Shown: positions 27,280 to 36,869 of the stretch, piece by piece
Layout of the letters: each line of letters opens with the position of its first letter
How positions within the stretch are numbered: position 1 is the stretch's first letter
Position numbers and translations under genes: made by a program
Assembly (NCBI GenBank): GCA_029856155.1
Contig: JAHQWL010000052.1
Location: 1-64,000, forward strand
Origin: Promethearchaeia archaeon
Lineage (GTDB): Archaea; Asgardarchaeota; Lokiarchaeia; Sigyniarchaeales; SOKP01
Reading direction: 5' to 3'
DNA length: 64,000 nucleotides
The notes under the pieces: model-generated
Database searches by the model: none
Seen by the model: only the letters and a program-made list of their open reading frames with translations
Told to the model about the DNA's origin: nothing

Positions 27280-28008
27280 ATGTTAGAATTTTACCCACCT
27301 CCATTATTATTAATATTTGCTCCAGCGTTCCTTTTAGGAATCCTGCACACGCTAATTCCTTGTGAAGACAAAGCAATATTCTTTTTTTGGTCATTTGGAA
27401 TATCTAAAACACCACAAAAGAGTGTGTTTATCTTAATACTTTATGGATTGGGATTGATGTCTTCGAATTTATTAATTGCCACAGGTACAATAATGATTAG
27501 TTTTATTCCCCGGATCTTAATCCCAGGGATTATTCCCGATTCTTTTACCGTTAATTTCTTCGGAGCTGTAAGTTCTATGTTTGCGGGATTTATACTATTG
27601 TTTTTCATAACCAGAAAAGATTATTTCCCCCATTCAAAACACAAGGATGAAATTTTTCAATTTAACTGGGAAAAGAAGAAAACACCATATCTTTTTGGGA
27701 TTGTTGCAGGATTTGCTCCTTGTATCTTTGAAGTTTTCATATATTCTCAATGCTTAACATATTCATTAGGTGGCGGGTTTGGTTTTCTTGATGGTATTTT
27801 TACTGTATTTTATTTTTCATTAGGGACGTTTATCGGTTTATTTCCCCTAGCACTTGCAAAACATGGAACATCTCAAATTATCAAATCTGATAAATCTAAA
27901 AAGAATTTGATATTAATAGTGATGATCCTAATAATAATCGCGTTTAATACCGTAGTAATGATATTGTCTTTTTTAAAAATTCGTGTGTTCCCAGCAGTAT
28001 CTTTTTAA
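27280..28008 (+). CDS. DsbD/NicO-like integral membrane protein
   Basis: 242 residues with six membrane helices in two halves. GILHTLIPCEDKAIFFFWSFGIS and, in the second half, GIVAGFAPCIFEVFIYSQC match the pattern of the CcdA/DsbD, TauE and NicO group, where each half carries a G-x-x-P/C element. It has Cys residues near both halves, fitting thiol-electron transfer (CcdA/DsbD), but the HTLIP motif resembles the NicO nickel/cobalt exporters (HALEP). I cannot decide between them. ATG start. Confidence 0.7.
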   Translation: MLEFYPPPLLLIFAPAFLLGILHTLIPCEDKAIFFFWSFGISKTPQKSVFILILYGLGLMSSNLLIATGTIMISFIPRILIPGIIPDSFTVNFFGAVSSMFAGFILLFFITRKDYFPHSKHKDEIFQFNWEKKKTPYLFGIVAGFAPCIFEVFIYSQCLTYSLGGGFGFLDGIFTVFYFSLGTFIGLFPLALAKHGTSQIIKSDKSKKNLILIVMILIIIAFNTVVMILSFLKIRVFPAVSF

Positions 28009-28168
28009 AGAAATTTTAGAATGGTTAAGAGAATGCAATAAAAAATTTAAAAACCTATAGAAAATTCCATTGAAATTAAAACAATAAAATTGGTCCCCCA
28101 ATAAAATATTAAGTTAGTATTTTTTCTAATATAATATAGACTCTAAAATTATAATTGTATTTCATACT

Positions 28169-30541
28169 ATGAAATGTTTATTCTGTGAAAACCAAAAAAT
28201 CGATTTTACATGTGAAAAATGCAAATCAAGTTTCTGTATTAATCATATAGCTACAACTGAAACACATGAGTGTAAAAAACATAATTTATTTTACTCAAAA
28301 GTTAAAGCAGTTGAAAGAAATTTTAAATGTACAGTTGTAGAAAATAGTGAGTGTCCCATATGTAAACACCTGTTAAGATTAGAAAGATTGTCATCTGGAC
28401 AGTATTATTTAGAGTGTACTAATCCCAATTGCCCTGAGTCATGGAATTCATACTTAAAAACACCCGGATTATTTTTTCCTTCAAAAGAAAAGCTTGCTCG
28501 CGAAGCGATAAGATATAACCTTATCAAAGGAAATAGATTAACATTATGTAGTAAAAGATTGCGATCTATAATAGGAAAGGAAGTTTGTCCTAATTGTTTT
28601 TTAAACTTATTAAAACGAGCTCCACTTAGTAATTTTTCCACAATAATGAATTCTTTCAATATTTCTGCTGAGCAAATGATCAAATTTATTAATAAATATA
28701 TGGATGAAGAACGAATTTATGGCATTATTGATCAAAAAAATCAGATGTTTTACTATATATCTTCAGAAATGCGTGAGAAAATACTTGCGAAATTCCATGA
28801 TGAAGGTATAATTAACGTGGCTGATTTAGGAATAATGCTTGATATGAGTTCTGAAATTGCCACAAAGGTGATTTACAAGTTAATTAACCAATTTCAGATA
28901 AAAGGTTCATTCACATTAAATAAAGAGATCTATTACACTCAAAAATACATAATGGACAATCTTATCAAAGAAATTAATAAGAATGGTAGAGTATCCTTAA
29001 AAGACCTTGCTAATAATTTTAATATTCCAAAAGAACTTATTAAATCATTTTGTGTCAATTTAATGAGAGCAAAAGCAGTAAATGGATTTTTCGCAGATCG
29101 AGGATATGAAATTATTACTGCAAATCAAATTTATACTGATATTAAAGATTATTCTAAAGAAACAGGGTTATTTGAACTTTCTAAACTTGCTTCAAAATTA
29201 AAAATAGCTGTAGAGTTAGCAAGAAAAAGTCTTCACGAGTTAATTAAAACTGGTAAAATCAAGGGGATATTTACTCAAAGAAGAGAATTCATGACTAACA
29301 AGCATTTAGAAAAAAAAATAAAGGAAATCGCTAGAGCTTATAGAACTATGCCTTTAAGAGAGCTTTCAAATAGATTAGGAGTTACAGAAGCAAGTATAGA
29401 AGAGAATTTAGCACAGATTATTTCACGCGGTGACATTGATGGTTATATTGACATGGCAAAAAGAACATTTGTAGCTTATTCTGTCCCAATTGAATCAAAA
29501 TCTCAAGATATACCAAAAACACCTAAAGTACCTACTGATGGAGGAAATGTTGAAGTAGTTCGTGAATATGATTTTATCGGAGGGCAATTACATATGAAAG
29601 TAGTTGTACGGAATAAAAGTACTATGGCGATCAATTCAGTAAAAGTCATTTTAGATGTTCCTTCTAGCTATAAAACTAAAGATCCTCTCATTAATATCCC
29701 ATTTATTGAAGCAAAGAATTCTAGAGGTGTTGATTTCTATTTAGAACCAAAAGAATGTGGAATCTCGAATATTGGTGGTGATGTTATCTACAAAACAGCC
29801 TCAGGGGATAAAAATACTGTACACATTCGAAAAAAAGAGGTCCAAATAAAATGTCCATTAGTTGTGTCGTGTTTAGCAACGATCGAGGATATTCAAATAG
29901 CCATCGCAGATCTTCCGAATGACGCTCGAGCTTTTTTAATTGCTGATATAGATCCACGTTTAGCTTTTCGAGCAGGTGTCAGGACAATAAAACGTTTTGA
30001 AGTAAGTACTGTAACCTCTCATGAAGGTAATGATACTAAAGGAAAATATGAGGCAGAGAGTTGGCATTGTTCCGAAGCGAAGGTAGGGGGGGGTAGAATT
30101 ATTACAAGAGTCTACGTATCTGAGGCTAATCAGTCATTAGAGGTTAGAGTTTGGTGTAACCATCCAGGACAGCTAACAGGCTTTCTTGCAAAGATAATTG
30201 AGTTATTGTTTGAAGAAATCAATATAATAAGGAAGATCAAATCGGATGAAAGAGAAAAAACTATTGATGTAATGGCGATAACTCAAAATTTAGCAGAAAT
30301 CTCTGATTATTGTATGTTAAGATGGAAAGCTCAAAACATTAGAACTAAGCTCCATGATACTTTTGTCCGCGTAAGAAAGATTTTAGGAGAAAATGAAGCT
30401 ATTTTAGGGAGAATGGAATACTGGCTTACGGAATTGAACAAATTTGGTAAAGACGATAAAATAACTGATGAATTAGCAGATAAGTTAGTAAATGATATCG
30501 AAAATTTTAGGAATGTTATCGCAAGATCGATTAAATTGTAA
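28169..30541 (+). CDS. UFL1-like winged-helix array protein with AN1-like zinc finger
   Basis: 790 residues. Residues 3-35 form an AN1-like finger: CX2C, CX2C, CX4C, CX2H, then HX6HXC, one residue longer than usual. CPIC (62-65) with C83/C88 and CPNC (140-143) add further zinc ligands. Residues about 165-435 are tandem winged-helix units whose order matches eukaryotic UFL1: YYISSEMREKILAKFHDEG beside UFL1's YITPAQISKEM, NGRVSLKDLANNFNIPKELI beside GQVTISELCKTYDLP, and LHELIKTGKIKGIF beside LEELVNSGRLRG. A beta-sandwich (about 460-560; VREYDFIGGQLHMKVVVRNK) and a second alpha/beta domain follow, like an adaptor appendage plus platform, then C-terminal helices. UFL1 is the UFM1 ligase scaffold; no UFM1, E1 or E2 gene is in the window. 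Confidence 0.75.
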   Translation: MKCLFCENQKIDFTCEKCKSSFCINHIATTETHECKKHNLFYSKVKAVERNFKCTVVENSECPICKHLLRLERLSSGQYYLECTNPNCPESWNSYLKTPGLFFPSKEKLAREAIRYNLIKGNRLTLCSKRLRSIIGKEVCPNCFLNLLKRAPLSNFSTIMNSFNISAEQMIKFINKYMDEERIYGIIDQKNQMFYYISSEMREKILAKFHDEGIINVADLGIMLDMSSEIATKVIYKLINQFQIKGSFTLNKEIYYTQKYIMDNLIKEINKNGRVSLKDLANNFNIPKELIKSFCVNLMRAKAVNGFFADRGYEIITANQIYTDIKDYSKETGLFELSKLASKLKIAVELARKSLHELIKTGKIKGIFTQRREFMTNKHLEKKIKEIARAYRTMPLRELSNRLGVTEASIEENLAQIISRGDIDGYIDMAKRTFVAYSVPIESKSQDIPKTPKVPTDGGNVEVVREYDFIGGQLHMKVVVRNKSTMAINSVKVILDVPSSYKTKDPLINIPFIEAKNSRGVDFYLEPKECGISNIGGDVIYKTASGDKNTVHIRKKEVQIKCPLVVSCLATIEDIQIAIADLPNDARAFLIADIDPRLAFRAGVRTIKRFEVSTVTSHEGNDTKGKYEAESWHCSEAKVGGGRIITRVYVSEANQSLEVRVWCNHPGQLTGFLAKIIELLFEEINIIRKIKSDEREKTIDVMAITQNLAEISDYCMLRWKAQNIRTKLHDTFVRVRKILGENEAILGRMEYWLTELNKFGKDDKITDELADKLVNDIENFRNVIARSIKL

Positions 30542-30626
30542 GCCTATTTTTTATCAAAAAAGATTTATTAAGTTATATATCTATATTTTATATTAAAAAA
30601 CTGTATTGAAGAGAAGAGAAAAACTC

Positions 30627-31046
30627 ATGTCCCCAATAATGTCTGTGTCGCTCAATGAGAATCTTAAAAAATTTATTAATAAACTTGTTAATAAAAATCA
30701 ATATGAAAATAAATCTAAATTAATTAGAGATGCTTTATTACGTTTAATGTCATCAGAAGAGATCTCCGCCAGTCTTGATGGATCAAGTGAGCTAATACCG
30801 TTAACAAAAAACATAATTGGAAATATGATTATTGTTGCTCCTAATGATTATTATGTTCAGAAGAAATTGAATAGAATTGAAAGTGAATATAAAGAGCAAA
30901 TTGTAAGTAAAAACCAAAATTTTATCAATCCACATTTTATAACTTTCATGGTGTTTGATGGAAGTCTTCATGATTTCCAAAAACTTGTTGTTGAAATAAA
31001 CAGTATTGAAGAAATAAAGAATTTCAGGTATTTAATTATAAATTAA
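30627..31046 (+). CDS. Ribbon-helix-helix regulator, NikR-like
   Basis: 139 residues. The N-terminal 45 residues form a ribbon-helix-helix DNA-binding domain (SVSLNENLKKFINKLVNK then SKLIRDALLRLMS). The C-terminal part ends HFITFMVFDGSLHDFQKLVV with FRYLII, like the ACT-type ligand domain of NikR. The His-x-His...Cys nickel site of NikR is not visible, so its ligand is probably not nickel. The track's TTG start at 30606 adds seven basic residues; ATG 30627 is preferred. Targets unknown; it follows the UFL1-like gene on the same strand. Confidence 0.8.
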   Translation: MSPIMSVSLNENLKKFINKLVNKNQYENKSKLIRDALLRLMSSEEISASLDGSSELIPLTKNIIGNMIIVAPNDYYVQKKLNRIESEYKEQIVSKNQNFINPHFITFMVFDGSLHDFQKLVVEINSIEEIKNFRYLIIN

Positions 31047-31126
31047 GTACTAGTTATCTTTACGAGATAACAAAATTTATTCTATGAAAACATTGTATTA
31101 GATTATTCGACTTTAGTGAAAGTATT

Positions 31127-31486
31127 ATGGGAAAAAATAAATATGGAAAAGGATTCCAGAAGGGAACACAATCAAAGGGAGGCGGTTCAAAACAAGGAGG
31201 GGATCCTGTTCATGGGGGAAAGATTAAAGCAAGCCACATTTTAGTGGAGAAGTTTAGTAAAGCGCAAGAACTTTATGAAGATTTAAAAGCAGGAGAAATA
31301 TTTGAACAATTAGCAAGGAAATATTCCACATGTCCAAGTAAGAAAAAGGGCGGCAATTTAGGTGAATTCGCTAAAGGTGATATGGTAGCTGAATTTTGGA
31401 ATGCGAGTGCTCAACTAAAAATTGGTGAAATTTCGCAACCTGTAAAATCTAAGTTTGGATATCATATTATTAAACGTACAGGATAA
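31127..31486 (+). CDS. Parvulin-type peptidyl-prolyl cis-trans isomerase
   Basis: 119 residues. A Gly/Lys-rich basic N-terminus (GFQKGTQSKGGGSKQGG) precedes one complete parvulin domain: IKASHILVEKFSKAQELYEDL, FEQLARKYSTCPSKKKGGNLGEF, EFWNASAQLKIGEISQPVK and FGYHIIKRTG. The two His (SHIL and YHII), Cys and Gly-Gly elements of the active site are in place. No signal peptide, so it acts in the cytoplasm. The basic tail recalls human Par14/Par17 and may bind nucleic acid. ATG start. Confidence 0.92.
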   Translation: MGKNKYGKGFQKGTQSKGGGSKQGGDPVHGGKIKASHILVEKFSKAQELYEDLKAGEIFEQLARKYSTCPSKKKGGNLGEFAKGDMVAEFWNASAQLKIGEISQPVKSKFGYHIIKRTG

Positions 31487-31505
31487 GATAATTATAAAAA
31501 GAAAA

Positions 31506-31578
31506 TAGCGGATAGCGGATTCGAACCGCTGTCTCGGGATTCAGAGTCCCAAATGCTTGACCTCTACACTAATCCGCT
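31506..31578 (-). tRNA. tRNA-Gln (CTG anticodon)
   Basis: The minus strand folds as a full cloverleaf: acceptor AGCGGAT/ATCCGCT with discriminator A, D-stem GTGT/GCAT, anticodon stem TGGGA/TCCCG with loop CTCTGAA (anticodon CTG, decoding CAG), and T-arm AGCGG-TTCGAAT-CCGCT. CCA is not encoded. No intron. Confidence 0.95.
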
Positions 31579-31775
31579 AAATTTATTATATTCCAAGGGA
31601 TTAGACTTCATTTACTAAAATCTATTGTAATTAATTTTTTAATATTTAAAATTTCTAAAAAACTTTACCTTAGATTTGATATCTGGCTTTATTTTATTAT
31701 AATTCTTAACTAAAAGGGATTTTTAATTAATAAAAAAATTAGGATAAATTTTTATTTACTCAGTACTATATAATA

Positions 31776-31926
31776 ACTTGGACCACACCATAACATCTGG
31801 AGGACTTAAAAAGAGATCAGTTTAAAAACCTAATTTTTAATAACCCCGTGTGACTGAAAAAAAAACCCCGTATAAACTGAAAATACTTTTTTACTATATT
31901 CCTCCACGGTGTGATCCACCTTTTTT
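31776..31926 (+). ncRNA. Candidate structured RNA
   Basis: In the gap between tRNA-Gln and dgt, GGACCACACC (31780-31789) can pair with GGTGTGATCC (31908-31917; 9 of 10), and GGAGG (31799-31803) pairs with CCTCC (31901-31905), forming a long-range closing stem. The enclosed part has two similar segments (CCCCGTGTGACTGAAAA and CCCCGTATAAACTGAAAA). TTTTTT follows the stem at 31921, as for an archaeal terminator, and AT-rich TATA-like sequence precedes it. Much richer in G and C than the surroundings. Class unknown; strand inferred from the T-run. Confidence 0.45.
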
Positions 31927-31997
31927 AAATTAAATATTGATATCATATTGATATAATATATTTATAAAAGTAAATCTATTGCATAGAAAAAAGTAAA

Positions 31998-33200
31998 TTA
32001 TTTATTAGTTTGAAAGAGTTCATATATATCATTGAAATATTTGTCAGACATTCCCGCGATATAATCCCTCGCTATTAGAGTTAACTGTTTACTCTTTTTG
32101 AGAGTTTTAAAATAAGTACTGTAATTATGATTATCTATATATTCAATGTGATCTTTAAAAATAGGAGAACTATAATTATCTGTCTCTAAATCTTTTAAAC
32201 ATTTTTCAAAAATCAGTTCGAATTTTGCTTTTAACTTGTCTAAGAATGTTTTATCTGAAGAATTCTTCTTAAGTAAATCTCTTCTAACATAAATCATTTC
32301 ATAATTAAATGCCTTTAATTCCTTTAAGGCTTCAAAGATTTCACTGCTATAGCCAATCTCATCGGTATCTAAGCTATAATTTAATAAATCAGTAATTAGG
32401 GTGTTAATTATCTTAGGATTTGTATCCCCTAGAACTTTCTTACAATTTTCCGGAATATCTTCTCTCTTAATAAATTTCAATAGTATCGCATCTTCAATAT
32501 CTCTACCAATATAGCTGATAGTATCAGCAAATCTAGTGACAATAGCTTCATACGACATCGGTATTCTCTTAATTTTATTCTCATTAAAACAATCTTCATA
32601 TTCTCTAAAATGATCTTCCCACGTTTTTCCGTTTCTTTTGATTGGTCTCAAATTTTGTTCATTTACTTCTCCATCATGGCAAAGTATTCCATCAAGAACT
32701 TGTAAGCTCAAATTAAGTCCTTTCGCCGGTTTCTCTGGAAATCTTCTTTCAAGGTAAGAAAGCCATCTTATCCCTTGACCATTATGACTAAAACTTCCCA
32801 TATTATAATTACTGCTGATATTATTAAGTATTTCTTCACCTAAATGCCCAAATGGAGAATGACCAATATCGTGCCCTAAAGCAATTGCTTCAATTAGATC
32901 CGTATTAAGTCTTAACACTCGCCCAATTTGGCGAGCCATTCTTGAAACTATATGAACATGAAGCGAACGATGAGTGATATTAGCATTATTTACATTGAAA
33001 AAAACCTGAGATTTATCAATATAGCGGGCATACGCTTTTGAATGAACAATACGATCTACATCTCTAAAAAAGGGAGGTCGTATATCTACACTTGTCTCTT
33101 TATAGAATCTAATTGATTCTGAATCAAATATACCGTGAATTCCGACATTAACATCTCTTTTCATCCGTGTTTGTAACAAATCTATCATTTTATTGTCCAT
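31998..33200 (-). CDS. dgt: dGTP triphosphohydrolase (HD domain)
   Basis: About 400 residues. The Dgt/HD signature is clear: a FRDVDRIVHSKAYARYIDKSQ opening, THRSLHVHIVSRMARQIGR, then ALGHDIGHSPFGHLGEEIL (HD metal motif) and ISYIGRDIEDAI. It removes triphosphate from dGTP or other dNTPs and so controls nucleotide pools. ATG 33200 is used; the track's TTG 33215 would add five residues. Single gene, facing the candidate RNA at its 3' side. Confidence 0.92.
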   Translation of the reverse strand: MDNKMIDLLQTRMKRDVNVGIHGIFDSESIRFYKETSVDIRPPFFRDVDRIVHSKAYARYIDKSQVFFNVNNANITHRSLHVHIVSRMARQIGRVLRLNTDLIEAIALGHDIGHSPFGHLGEEILNNISSNYNMGSFSHNGQGIRWLSYLERRFPEKPAKGLNLSLQVLDGILCHDGEVNEQNLRPIKRNGKTWEDHFREYEDCFNENKIKRIPMSYEAIVTRFADTISYIGRDIEDAILLKFIKREDIPENCKKVLGDTNPKIINTLITDLLNYSLDTDEIGYSSEIFEALKELKAFNYEMIYVRRDLLKKNSSDKTFLDKLKAKFELIFEKCLKDLETDNYSSPIFKDHIEYIDNHNYSTYFKTLKKSKQLTLIARDYIAGMSDKYFNDIYELFQTNK

Positions 33201-33360
33201 TGTTTTAAAACCCAATATTCAATGTTAATATCTTCTATGCTATTGATATAAGATTAGATAGGCTATTATAAAGATTTTGCTTATATTATGAATTAGAAGT
33301 TAAAATTTTAATTTAATTTTAGGAGTTCTACCTTTAGAAATTAGAAATATATATAAAAAT

Positions 33361-34302
33361 TCAACCAAATTTTATATCAATTGCAGAATAGGGGCATTTT
33401 TCTTTACATTTCAGGCAGTAATTGCATTCTCCTTTACCAGTAAAAAATTCAAATGGTTCATCTAATATTCTTATTTGTTTTGGGCATACCTTTTCGCATA
33501 TTCCACATTCAGTTCGTCCAACACATCTTACAGGGCTTCGAGATAACTTTAAAAACGAATATTCACTAATTGCAGAAGAGACTGCGGCAAATGGGCAAAT
33601 ATATCTACAATAAACTCGAGGATACCATATCGATGCAATTATAATGATCAAATAGAAGATTGAGATGAAAAAAACTAAAAGATTGGAAAAAATCGGCCCT
33701 AAACTACTAGTTTGAAAAATTTCACGAATCATATTTGGAAAGAAGACAAAAATATATTCCGCTAAAGAAAAATAAGAGAGGGGTTTATCTCCTAAATCAC
33801 CTAGATTCGCTCTATAATCAATATAAAATGATACACTTGTAGTTGCTGTAATTCCTAGAGGGATAAGTATAATAACTAAAAAAATCACTAATGCATACTT
33901 AATCTTCAATAATGATTTATGTGTGCTTGGTTTTATAGTCTTCTTTTTTGTTGGAATTGCAGCACAGGCATCTTGAATTGTCCCAATAGGGCATATCCAT
34001 CCGCAAAAAAATCTACTTGTCAATATTATTATTACAATTAAAATTCCTATTAGAAAAATTGGAATTATTCCTTCTGTTATAGAAAAGAAAATATATTCTA
34101 ACATTCCTGCACCATTTGAAAGCGGATTTCTGGGAGAATTCAAAATTGGAAGTACCTTTAGTAGCCCCTCTAATCCAATCAAATTAATAGAAAAGATTAA
34201 TTCCAAGATAACATAATTAATAAGGATAAATGCGAAAATCTGAACTATTCTTCTAAATATAGTTATCAAATGATTTCTTAACTTAAAGTTTTTTAAATCC
34301 AA
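33361..34302 (-). CDS. NapH-like membrane polyferredoxin
   Basis: 313 residues: five to six membrane helices with two cytoplasmic Cys clusters, CGWICPIGTIQDAC and CRYICPFAAVSSAISEY (CxxxCP type, as in NapH/CcoG/RdxA), plus a C-terminal pair of 4Fe-4S motifs, CGICEKVCPKQI and CNYCLKCKEKCPYSAI. Such proteins carry electrons between the membrane quinone or a redox partner and soluble enzymes. No partner oxidoreductase is adjacent, so its path is unknown. ATG start. Confidence 0.88.
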   Translation of the reverse strand: MDLKNFKLRNHLITIFRRIVQIFAFILINYVILELIFSINLIGLEGLLKVLPILNSPRNPLSNGAGMLEYIFFSITEGIIPIFLIGILIVIIILTSRFFCGWICPIGTIQDACAAIPTKKKTIKPSTHKSLLKIKYALVIFLVIILIPLGITATTSVSFYIDYRANLGDLGDKPLSYFSLAEYIFVFFPNMIREIFQTSSLGPIFSNLLVFFISIFYLIIIIASIWYPRVYCRYICPFAAVSSAISEYSFLKLSRSPVRCVGRTECGICEKVCPKQIRILDEPFEFFTGKGECNYCLKCKEKCPYSAIDIKFG

Positions 34303-34528
34303 AAAATACCACTGAGCACTCTTTTTCTTAAAAAGATTAATTAATACTGTTTAAAAAAATTAATTTTTCTCAGAAAAAACAAAAAAAAGAAATTGCAGTT
34401 CAGTGAAATATACTCATTAATTTGGATTTCATATATAATCCAATATTGGATATTATTTCTCGAAGAATAAAAGGGATTTTAGATATTTAAATCATATCTC
34501 CTAGTAAGTTTACTATTTTGTTGAACTA

Positions 34529-36439
34529 TTACTTAAGAAAGAGAGTTTCCAGATTTTTAGGACTTTTTGTTGACTTTCTAAGCTTTTTATGTATCATAGT
34601 TGAAAGACTTATACATTTACTTTCTTCTCCGTGATTCACTATAACTGTTTTTGGGCGTGGTTGGATTCTCCTCAAGAATTGGGAAATTTGGCTTCGGGAC
34701 GAATGACCCGAAAAACCTTCTAATGTGAATACCTTTAAATTCAATTTTACTAGCTGTGTTCTCCCTTTCGCATCTACATATTGGAATTCTCGGAATCCAC
34801 GTTGAACACGGGAACCCAATGTACCATAAACTTGATAAGATACGAAGATCAGCGAATTATTAGCATCATTTGCTAGAGATCGTAAATACTGAACAGAAGG
34901 ACCACCAATGAGCATACCACTAGTAGCTAATATAATGCAAGGTCCTCCTTTAATAATGTCTAATCTTTCTTCTTGAGCAGAAACGGTCTCGAAATAATCA
35001 CTTAAAAATGGATTCTTCCCTTGATGTAAGATCTTTTCTCTTAGATCACTACTCAAGAAATCGGGATTAGCAGTATGGATAGCAGTAGCTTCACTAATCA
35101 GTCCATCAATAAAAATAGGTACTTTATCGATAAAACCTTTTGAAATATATTCTTCTAAGACTATTAATAATTCTTGAGCTCTCCCAACTGCTAAAACGGG
35201 AATTAAAACTTTTCCTCCTCTTTTCAGAGTTGCATTTAAAATCTGTTTAAGTTCTCTTTCAGATTCTTGCCTACTAGGAATACGATCTTGTGGTCCTCCA
35301 TATGTAGATTCAATTAATAGACTTTCTACTCTTGGAAATTTAACAGCAGCTTTTTCTAATAGCCGGGTTTTTTGATATTTAAAATCGCCTGTATACACAA
35401 AATTATAATCTCCCTTTCCAAAGTGAAGGTGAACCATTGATGATCCTAAAATATGACCCGAATTATGAAGTGTTAACTTAATATCTGGTGCAATATCGGT
35501 TACCTTTCCCCAAGAAAGAGGAATTGTATGAAGTACAGTTGATTTGACATCTCTTTTTGAATATGGTGATGGGATTCCTTCTTTTTCGCAAATTTGAATA
35601 AAATCTAATTGTAGCATTGTTGATAGATTACGTGTGGGTAATGTGCAATAAACTGGACCACGGTATCCATATTTATATAGAAATGGTACAAGTCCACAAT
35701 GATCTAAATGTGCATGTGAAATTATTACAGCATCGAGATCTCTTACTGAAAATTCAGGTACGTCGAAGTATGGAAATTTATCATTTGGATTCCCTACATT
35801 TAATCCACAATCTAATAATACATTACTATCCCTAGTTTGTATTAATATACACGATCTTCCTACTTCCCTAAAACCACCTAAGGCATGCATCCTAATATTC
35901 AAATCTCTAAAGAGAGCAGGTCTGTGAATTCTTTTCCCAATTTCTAATAAAATATCTTTTTGAGTTTGGCGTTCTTTTGTAAGCATTCCCCTAATTAATT
36001 GTATAGTTCTTGAAGTTAATGGAGGAGTTCGTATAGTTTTAGGTTGCCAAAAGGTATTGGTTCTTATCTCCTTTAGATTAGCGCCTTTTTTGCCAATAAC
36101 AAGCCCTGGTTTCCCAGATTCTATTATTACTTCGCCTCTTGTATGATCAAATTCAATAGCGGAAATCTCAGCATCTTCATTAATTAAATTTCTAATGTAA
36201 GCCTCGGTTTCGGCGGGATCCTTACGTTTTTCTACATTCCATCGAAAAACAACACGTTTTCGCATGGTTTTTGCTAAATCTTTTAATACTGTTGAACTTT
36301 CAGTAGCTTCTACATCTGAATTTTCTGAATATACAGCAATTTCAGGACCTTCAAATTCAATCTTTTTGACATTAATATCTGGTGGTAGATTTTGGATAAT
36401 TTCCTCTTTAATTCGCTCCAATTCACTTTCAAAACTCAT
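34529..36439 (-). CDS. fttA: aCPSF1/FttA ribonuclease (KH, MBL, beta-CASP)
   Basis: 636 residues of archaeal CPSF1, the 5'-3' exo/endoribonuclease that drives transcription termination in archaea. N-terminal KH domains (GEVIIESGKPGLVIGKKG), then an MBL core (GGFREVGRSCILI; SHAHLDHCGLVPFLYKYG, the HxHxDH site; SGHILGSSMVHL; YTGDFKY) and the beta-CASP region (ATSGMLIGGPSVQYL, FSGHSSRSQI, VNHGEESKC). Full length for the family (about 630-650). It is divergent from purN with a long spacer. Confidence 0.95.
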   Translation of the reverse strand: MSFESELERIKEEIIQNLPPDINVKKIEFEGPEIAVYSENSDVEATESSTVLKDLAKTMRKRVVFRWNVEKRKDPAETEAYIRNLINEDAEISAIEFDHTRGEVIIESGKPGLVIGKKGANLKEIRTNTFWQPKTIRTPPLTSRTIQLIRGMLTKERQTQKDILLEIGKRIHRPALFRDLNIRMHALGGFREVGRSCILIQTRDSNVLLDCGLNVGNPNDKFPYFDVPEFSVRDLDAVIISHAHLDHCGLVPFLYKYGYRGPVYCTLPTRNLSTMLQLDFIQICEKEGIPSPYSKRDVKSTVLHTIPLSWGKVTDIAPDIKLTLHNSGHILGSSMVHLHFGKGDYNFVYTGDFKYQKTRLLEKAAVKFPRVESLLIESTYGGPQDRIPSRQESERELKQILNATLKRGGKVLIPVLAVGRAQELLIVLEEYISKGFIDKVPIFIDGLISEATAIHTANPDFLSSDLREKILHQGKNPFLSDYFETVSAQEERLDIIKGGPCIILATSGMLIGGPSVQYLRSLANDANNSLIFVSYQVYGTLGSRVQRGFREFQYVDAKGRTQLVKLNLKVFTLEGFSGHSSRSQISQFLRRIQPRPKTVIVNHGEESKCISLSTMIHKKLRKSTKSPKNLETLFLK

Positions 36440-36869
36440 AAATCTTCATTATTGTAGTTAATTAATTTTTCTATTTGATAATTTAATTTTACAGTTAAAT
36501 TGTGAAATTTAGATTCTATCTTCTTGGTTTTATAATTTGTCTCTCCTATTAATATGGCTCTATATTCGCGTATTTATTAATAACACTTGAAATTTCATAT
36601 ATACGTAAATACCGTTTTTTAATTTGTAAATGCTAATTTTTAATAAATAGTATTACATTCTCTTACAATATAGTTTACTTACAGAAGAGAATAATTTTTA
36701 GAATGAAATATTACTAAATTTCTAAGATAAATATGAATTAATAAAATAAAAACATTTTCATTATAGTTTATCTAAAAAATTATTATATTTTCTTTTTCTA
36801 ACTCTTTCCCCTTTGATAATTCTTCATTAATAAGTTATATTTTTTTGATAGAAAATTATAGATTATATT
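36440..36869. other. Intergenic spacer between fttA and purN
   Basis: 430 bases, very AT-rich, without an ORF of note. It must contain the two divergent promoters, but AT-richness makes TATA assignment unreliable. Nothing else seen. Confidence 0.5.

Noticed and set aside
30627-31046. True nickel-responsive NikR
   Set aside because: The His-x-His and Cys nickel ligands are not visible; only the fold pattern matches.
31840-31890. The two CCCCGT...ACTGAAAA segments as a CRISPR-like array
   Set aside because: Only two imperfect units with about 10 bases between, no spacers of uniform length and no cas genes.
34529-36439. Minor plus-strand ORFs inside the fttA gene (35617..35835, 36264..36461)
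   Set aside because: Antisense shadows of a strongly conserved gene.
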